A DNA stretch of 18,312 nucleotides, from contig WFXI01000278.1 in the NCBI GenBank assembly GCA_015490675.1, positions 1-18,312 of the forward strand, written 5' to 3'. The notes below the pieces were generated by a model. It was not told the origin of the DNA, did no database searches, and saw only the letters and a list, made by a program, of their open reading frames with translations. The translations under genes and the position numbers were made by a program. This DNA is from Hydrogenothermaceae bacterium (GTDB lineage Bacteria; Aquificota; Aquificia; Aquificales; Hydrogenothermaceae). Of this stretch, positions 14,259-18,312 are shown piece by piece (position 1 is the first letter of the stretch; each line of letters starts with the position of its first letter).

Positions 14259-15830
14259 ATGAAAATAAAAACTGATATAGAGCAAAAAGATTTTTTAACA
14301 ATAAAAGAAGCTTCAAAATGGGCAAGTGAGTTTTTAAATAGGGAGATTACAGAGAACAATATATCCTATCTTATAAGTTATGGAAAGATAAACAAGTATA
14401 ACAATAATGGCGCTGTTCTGGTTTCTATAAATGAACTCAAAAGATATTACGAAGAAAACGTTCTAAAAAAAGAAAAAATTATTAAAGAAAAATTAGGAAA
14501 AGATATAAACTGGGAATTATCTTTTGACTGGATACCGGAACGCGAAAGAACAAAGCATGTTCATAGACTTCACCCTTACAAGGGAAAGTTTATTCCCCAA
14601 TTAGTTGAATATTTCCTAAAGAGGTACTTTAAAGAAGGTGATATTGTATTAGACCCATTTGTTGGTAGTGGGACAACACTAATTCAAGCAAATGAAATGA
14701 ATATCCACAGTATAGGAATAGACATATCTGAATTTAACACAATAATAACAGAGGTAAAATTTGCGAACGTAAATTTAGGAGAACTTCAAAGGAAAATAAA
14801 TGAAATTTTGAAAAGTTTAAAAATATATGAAGAAAACAACCACATTTTAGAATTTGAGAAAGAACTTAGACAACAGTTAGAGCAATTCAATAAAGTAAAC
14901 TTCCCATCTCCAGAATTTAAAAAAGAGTTTAGAGAGGGGAAAATTACAAAAGAATATTTAGTGGAAAAACAAAATGAATTTTTACAAATTTATCAAGAAT
15001 TAATTCAAAAACATAGTATTTCTTTAAGTCAAGAAAATGGAAATTCTTTCTTAGATAAATGGTATATCCCAAGTGTCAGAGAAGAAGCACAGAAAATTTT
15101 AGATATTATTAAAAGTATCAAAGATGAAAATATTAAAAAAACTTTAATGGTAATCCTAAGTAGAACTGTTCGCTCTGTTAGAGCAACTACACATATGGAT
15201 TTAGACAGGTTAAAAGAGCCCCAATATACTCCTTACTACTGTTATAAGCATTTTAAAATCTGCAAACCTGTTTTTTCTCTTATTCCAACATTTAAAAAGT
15301 ATGCAAATGATACTGTAAAAAGGTTAGCAGAATATAAAAATTTGAAAACTAATGCTTTCCAAGAAGTTTTAACAGGAGATAGTAGAACAATAAATATTTT
15401 TGAAGAAGTCAAAAAGAAAAATGAAGAGTTTTATAAACTTTTAAAAGATAGAAAAATAACTGGAATATTTACATCTCCCCCATATGTAGGGCAAATTGAT
15501 TACCACGAGCAACATGCCTACGCTTATGAGCTTTTTGGAATAAAACGCAGAGATGAACTTGAAATAGGACCTCTATATAAAGGCAAAGGAAAAGAAGCAA
15601 GGGAAAGCTATATTGAAGGAATAACGCAGGTATTAAAAAATTCTCTTAAATATATGATTGAAAACCCAACTATAATAATAGTTGCAAACGATGAGTATAA
15701 TTTATACCCAGAAATAGCCCAAAGGTCTGGTTTAAAAATAGTAGAAGAATACAAAAGACCTGTTTTAAACAGAACTTCAAGAGATAAAAATGCTTATTAT
15801 GAGAGTGTTTTTGTGATGAAGAGGGAGTAA
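14259..15830 (+). CDS. type II DNA methyltransferase with N-terminal helix-turn-helix domain
   Basis: A 523-residue amino-methyltransferase. Residues 11-65 (DFLTIKEASKWASEF, NISYLISYGKINKY, VSINELKRYYEE) look like a MerR/excisionase-type helix-turn-helix fused to the enzyme. The methylase part has KHVHRLHPYKGKFIPQLVEY (99-118), SAM-binding LDPFVGSGTT (131-140), GIDISEFN (153-160), and catalytic TSPPY (405-409) with a long target-recognition region between them, that is, alpha-class order. SPPY favours N4-cytosine. With the TdeIII-type endonuclease downstream the expected site is GGNCC. No clear Shine-Dalgarno precedes the ATG, which may keep expression low. The next gene starts 7 bases after the stop. 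Confidence 0.88.
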   Translation: MKIKTDIEQKDFLTIKEASKWASEFLNREITENNISYLISYGKINKYNNNGAVLVSINELKRYYEENVLKKEKIIKEKLGKDINWELSFDWIPERERTKHVHRLHPYKGKFIPQLVEYFLKRYFKEGDIVLDPFVGSGTTLIQANEMNIHSIGIDISEFNTIITEVKFANVNLGELQRKINEILKSLKIYEENNHILEFEKELRQQLEQFNKVNFPSPEFKKEFREGKITKEYLVEKQNEFLQIYQELIQKHSISLSQENGNSFLDKWYIPSVREEAQKILDIIKSIKDENIKKTLMVILSRTVRSVRATTHMDLDRLKEPQYTPYYCYKHFKICKPVFSLIPTFKKYANDTVKRLAEYKNLKTNAFQEVLTGDSRTINIFEEVKKKNEEFYKLLKDRKITGIFTSPPYVGQIDYHEQHAYAYELFGIKRRDELEIGPLYKGKGKEARESYIEGITQVLKNSLKYMIENPTIIIVANDEYNLYPEIAQRSGLKIVEEYKRPVLNRTSRDKNAYYESVFVMKRE

Positions 15831-15836
15831 GAAATT

Positions 15837-16739
15837 ATGAGCTATTGTGAACGTTTTATTAATATTTCTAATAATGTTGGACATTTTATTAATAAAGCAG
15901 ATGCTAAAGAAGAAAGTATTACAGATTATATAGTATGGAAAATTAGAAGTTTATTTAGAAATACCAGGTCGTTTTATCTAAATATAGAACAATTTACACA
16001 TCATCAAGAGCATAACGTAACAGGTGCAGATATAGAAATTGTATTTATAGATAGTAGAAATAATCAATCTATATCCTTTGTCATTCAAGCAAAAAAGACA
16101 GTAAAGGAATATGATTCTTATTGTAATAGTCTTAATTACAATAATGGAAATCAATTACAAACCTTAATTAGATACTGTAAAGACAATCATAAACTTCCTT
16201 TTTATTTATTTTACTCAAACCATGACATAAATATTCAAACAATGTGTAGATATTTATGTGGACTACGACATTTTCTCTCGTGTAAATGTTTAATACTCGT
16301 ATCTGCTTTGACAATACAGTCTATAATTCAAGAGGAATGCTCCAATAGGAATAATAATTTAAGCAAATATGAAATTTTGAAAAAGGGAAACCCTTTTGCT
16401 TGTATATTTTGTTGCCCAATTGCACAAGGGTATAATCCTGGGCCAATAGAGCATTTATTAGATTATATAAAGGAATATTATGATAATTTAACTAAAGAAT
16501 TTGGAGAAAAAGAAATAATAAAGGAATTACCTGAATATGTTAAAAATATCAAAGAAGATAAATTACAACAAGAATTAAATAAAATTTCAAAAAAAATTTC
16601 AAAAATAGAAAATGATAAAGAGAGATGGGAAAAAATAAGAGAAGTTTTAAAAGGATATAAGTTAATTTATGAAACCGAAGATGATAAAGATTGGATAATA
16701 AAAAGGGTATTAATTATTGATTTACATAAGAAAAAATGA
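15837..16739 (+). CDS. DUF6615-like putative nuclease within the R-M island
   Basis: A 300-residue protein. Residues 25-35 (EESITDYIVWK), E58 and GADIEIVF (63-70), and FVIQAKK (81-87) form the pattern E...GAD...QAK seen in DUF6615 proteins, which I read as a PD-(D/E)XK-type nuclease core with Gln in the middle acidic position. NQLQTLIRYCKDN (105-117) and PFYLFYSN (121-128) also fit the family. Several Cys occur in the second half (for example FACIFCCP). The C-terminal 80 residues form a probable coiled coil. It is sandwiched between a methyltransferase and an endonuclease, overlapping the latter by 4 bases (ATGA), so it belongs to the same transcript. The role is unknown: a second nuclease or a subunit are both possible. 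Confidence 0.65.
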   Translation: MSYCERFINISNNVGHFINKADAKEESITDYIVWKIRSLFRNTRSFYLNIEQFTHHQEHNVTGADIEIVFIDSRNNQSISFVIQAKKTVKEYDSYCNSLNYNNGNQLQTLIRYCKDNHKLPFYLFYSNHDINIQTMCRYLCGLRHFLSCKCLILVSALTIQSIIQEECSNRNNNLSKYEILKKGNPFACIFCCPIAQGYNPGPIEHLLDYIKEYYDNLTKEFGEKEIIKELPEYVKNIKEDKLQQELNKISKKISKIENDKERWEKIREVLKGYKLIYETEDDKDWIIKRVLIIDLHKKK

Positions 16740-17736
16740 CTAACAATAAAACCCAACTCATAGCTTTAGAAGTTATACGAGTTTTAAAGACAAGGTTTGA
16801 TAATTTTCCAGAGGATAGTCAGGAAAATAGGAACGCACCTTTTCATGAGGCATTTTTGAATGCTTTTAAGGATAAAATAGAAAAATATGTTGATAATGTC
16901 CCTTATTTTATTTCCCTATCAAGCTGGCTACACGGGTTAAATACAACATTAGGACAATCATTTTTTGAAAATGTGGCACATATTTTAAGCGATGGAGAAA
17001 AAAGAACATTCAAAAAATGTAAAATCACAGAAAAACAACAAAATACAATTTTAGAAATAATTACAGACCTAAAAATGGACAAAGGAAACCAAATTTAGAA
17101 AGAGAAAACGAGTTGATATTCCAAACTGGTGGAGATTTAATTAACGCTTTAGATTTTACTGCTGATGTTTTTATTATAGAAAAAGATTATATAGAAGCTA
17201 TTGAACTAAAATCAGTCCGCCCAAATGCTGGAGAAATGAGAGGAGAAAAACTAAAAATCCTCTCTGCTAAAGCTTGTTTAAAGCTAAAATACCCAGATAA
17301 AGAAGTAAGATACTTCATAGGTTTTCCGTTTGACCCATTAAGTGATACTTCTACAGGATATAATAAAGAAAGATTTATGAAACATTTAATTGAGTTTGAG
17401 AAATATTTTGACTCCAAAGAAGTTTTATTAGCTGAAGAGCTATGGGACAGATTAAGTGGAGAACCTAAAACAATGGAAAAAATTTTAAAAATCATAAACA
17501 AAATTGCAAAACCAGACTTTTTGGAAAAGTATGAATTTATCAATAATCCTCAAAATTTTGAGAGGGATAGAGAAAAATATTTAACCATACTAAGAGAGTG
17601 GTTTTTATTTGATGAACTGAAAATTTTTGAAAATTATGAAAGATTGAAAAAGGAGAAGCCACGGTTAATAAATCAGGAATTATTCAAAAACGGGAAATAC
17701 AATATAAAACGTAAAAGACTGATAGAATTTATATAA
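16736..17736 (+). pseudogene. TdeIII-family type II restriction endonuclease (predicted GGNCC), frameshifted
   Basis: The first frame (16736-17098, 120 residues) ends at TAG, and a second frame, open without a usable strong start, runs to 17736. Joining them by a -1 step at the A5 run (17071-17075) gives a continuous product of 333 residues reading DLKNGQRKPNLERENELI across the junction, which is how I remember TdeIII-type proteins. The first part has SFFENVAHILSDGEKR; the second has DFTADVF...AIELKSVRPNAGEMRGEK, with D and E-x-K of a PD-(D/E)XK active site. The catalytic residues are therefore all in the second frame, so the gene is inactive unless slippage occurs or the assembly lacks one A. 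It overlaps the DUF6615-like gene by 4 bases. Confidence 0.75.
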
Positions 17737-17761
17737 AAATTTTAACAAGGGGAGAATAAAA

Positions 17762-18166
17762 ATGGATAGACGTGAGTTTTTAAAAACGGGCACGGTTATA
17801 GGTGTTGCTACGGCTCTTGATAGTGTTTTTGCAAAAGGTGTTATAGAAAGTGGATTAGATAGGTTGGTAGATGAAAAAGGAAATTTTGTTTTACAACCTC
17901 TACCGTATCCTACAGATTTTCTTGAACCGGTTATAGACGAAGAAACAGTTTATCTTCATTACACATACCATCATGGTGGTGCTGTTAAAAAGGCTAATAA
18001 AGACCTTCAAATGATAAAGAAAGCTCTAAAAGAAGGAAACCTTTCGGAAGTTGATTATTGGACAAAAAGATTTGAGTATCATTTTTCAAGCCATGTTCTG
18101 CACACTATATACTGGACAAATCTCACAAACAAAAAAATAGAGCCAAAAGGTGAGCTAAAAAGGTAG
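17762..18166 (+). pseudogene. Fe/Mn superoxide dismutase, Tat-exported, truncated by an insertion sequence
   Basis: The 134 residues comprise a twin-arginine signal (DRREFLKTG with a hydrophobic core to about 24) and the N-terminal domain of an iron/manganese superoxide dismutase: LPYPTDFLEPVIDEETVYLH (47-66), with metal ligand H66, the HH pair 70-71, and SSHVLHTIYW (109-118) with ligand H114. The C-terminal domain, which supplies the Asp and second His ligands (DxWEHAY region), is missing. The reading frame runs into GGTAG at 18162 and stops at TAG, 33 bases before an insertion-sequence transposase start. A good AGGGGAG site precedes the ATG. The protein as encoded should not bind metal properly. 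Confidence 0.82.
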
Positions 18167-18312
18167 TCAGTTCACTGGTACATAGGATAAAATAAAATTA
18201 TGAGGTGCAAATACTGTAATTCAGGGAAGATAGTAAAAAAAGGATTAAACTCAAACAAAAAGCAAAGGTATTTATGCAAAAGTTGTGACAGGACATTTGT
18301 AGAGAACGCAGA
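18162..18312 (+). mobile_element. left part of an insertion sequence (possibly IS1-type), runs off the window
   Basis: Superoxide dismutase coding sequence ends abruptly at about 18161, where GGTAGTCAGTTCACTGG begins. IS1-family ends commonly start with GGT; I cannot see the other end or the target duplication. A zinc-ribbon transposase ORF starts 38 bases further on. Exact boundary is an estimate. Confidence 0.6.
18200..18312 (+). CDS. transposase N-terminus with zinc ribbon (InsA-like), partial
   Basis: The first 37 residues are present. They form a zinc ribbon, C3-x2-C6 and C26-x2-C29, with KKGLNSNKKQRYLCKSC between, the pattern GxxxGKQRYxCxxC of InsA-type and related IS transposases. The rest is outside the window, so the IS family (IS1 or another with the same ribbon) cannot be fixed. 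Upstream AT-rich sequence holds TAGGAT and TAAAAT that could be a promoter. Confidence 0.75.
   Translation, partial: MRCKYCNSGKIVKKGLNSNKKQRYLCKSCDRTFVENA

Noticed and set aside
17113..17736. Separate 207-residue gene starting at TTG 17113
   Set aside because: Sequence upstream of this TTG in the same frame continues the endonuclease family sequence back to the A5 run, so it is the 3' part of a frameshifted gene.
1..18312. CRISPR arrays, tRNA or rRNA genes, prophage genes
   Set aside because: No regularly spaced direct repeats, cloverleaf-like sequence, rRNA segments or phage structural genes were seen on either strand.

Overview
The window looks like chromosomal DNA from a thermophilic, chemolithotrophic bacterium, most likely of the Aquificota (Hydrogenothermaceae-like). 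The grounds are its low GC (about one third by eye), Lys/Glu/Ile-rich proteins, short overlapping operons, and restriction genes of families I associate with thermophilic archaea and bacteria (MjaI, TdeIII). The species assignment is inference; no rRNA or tRNA is present to support it.

Left part (1-7000), mostly housekeeping. A minus-strand operon runs from about 3080 down to the window edge: a short-chain dehydrogenase, a large exported protein of unknown function, and the start of ApbE, a flavin transferase. Each gene overlaps the next. On the plus strand a second operon holds gmhA (heptose precursor synthesis), a family-2 glycosyltransferase, exonuclease III and a DUF190 (PII-like) protein. 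It converges on a minus-strand siroheme-synthesis gene (precorrin-2 dehydrogenase/ferrochelatase), which is divergent from a hemerythrin-like protein.

Middle part (7100-12550), arsenic genes interrupted by restriction. A 459-residue protein of unknown function is translationally coupled to an ArsR-type repressor with a CVC metal site. Next comes a small Cys-containing ORF split by a -1 discontinuity at an A7 run. A two-gene type II restriction-modification (R-M) system follows: a beta-order amino-methyltransferase carrying an extra C-terminal domain that resembles a degenerate staphylococcal-nuclease fold, and an MjaI-family endonuclease expected to cut CTAG. I read the window for CTAG and found one copy where roughly 50 are expected, which fits that specificity. 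After the R-M pair come a DUF2231 membrane protein, a thioredoxin-coupled arsenate reductase (arsC) and an orphan 127-residue protein. The R-M pair therefore appears to sit inside an ars-type cluster.

Right part (12600-18312), accessory. A ribbon-helix-helix/PIN toxin-antitoxin pair is followed by a cytochrome c'-like protein coupled to a cupin. A second R-M island comes next: a methyltransferase with an N-terminal helix-turn-helix domain, just downstream of a perfect 7-bp inverted repeat; a DUF6615-like protein with a putative PD-(D/E)XK (GAD...QAK) nuclease core; and a TdeIII-family (GGNCC) endonuclease broken by a -1 frameshift. The window ends with a Tat-exported Fe/Mn superoxide dismutase that stops after its N-terminal domain, immediately before the apparent left end of an insertion sequence whose zinc-ribbon transposase starts at 18200.

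No rRNA, tRNA, CRISPR array or prophage structure was seen. No gene-free gap exceeds about 150 bp. The most novel-looking items are the methyltransferase-SNase-like fusion, the HTH-methyltransferase/DUF6615/TdeIII island with its operator-like repeat, and the two A-run frameshifts.
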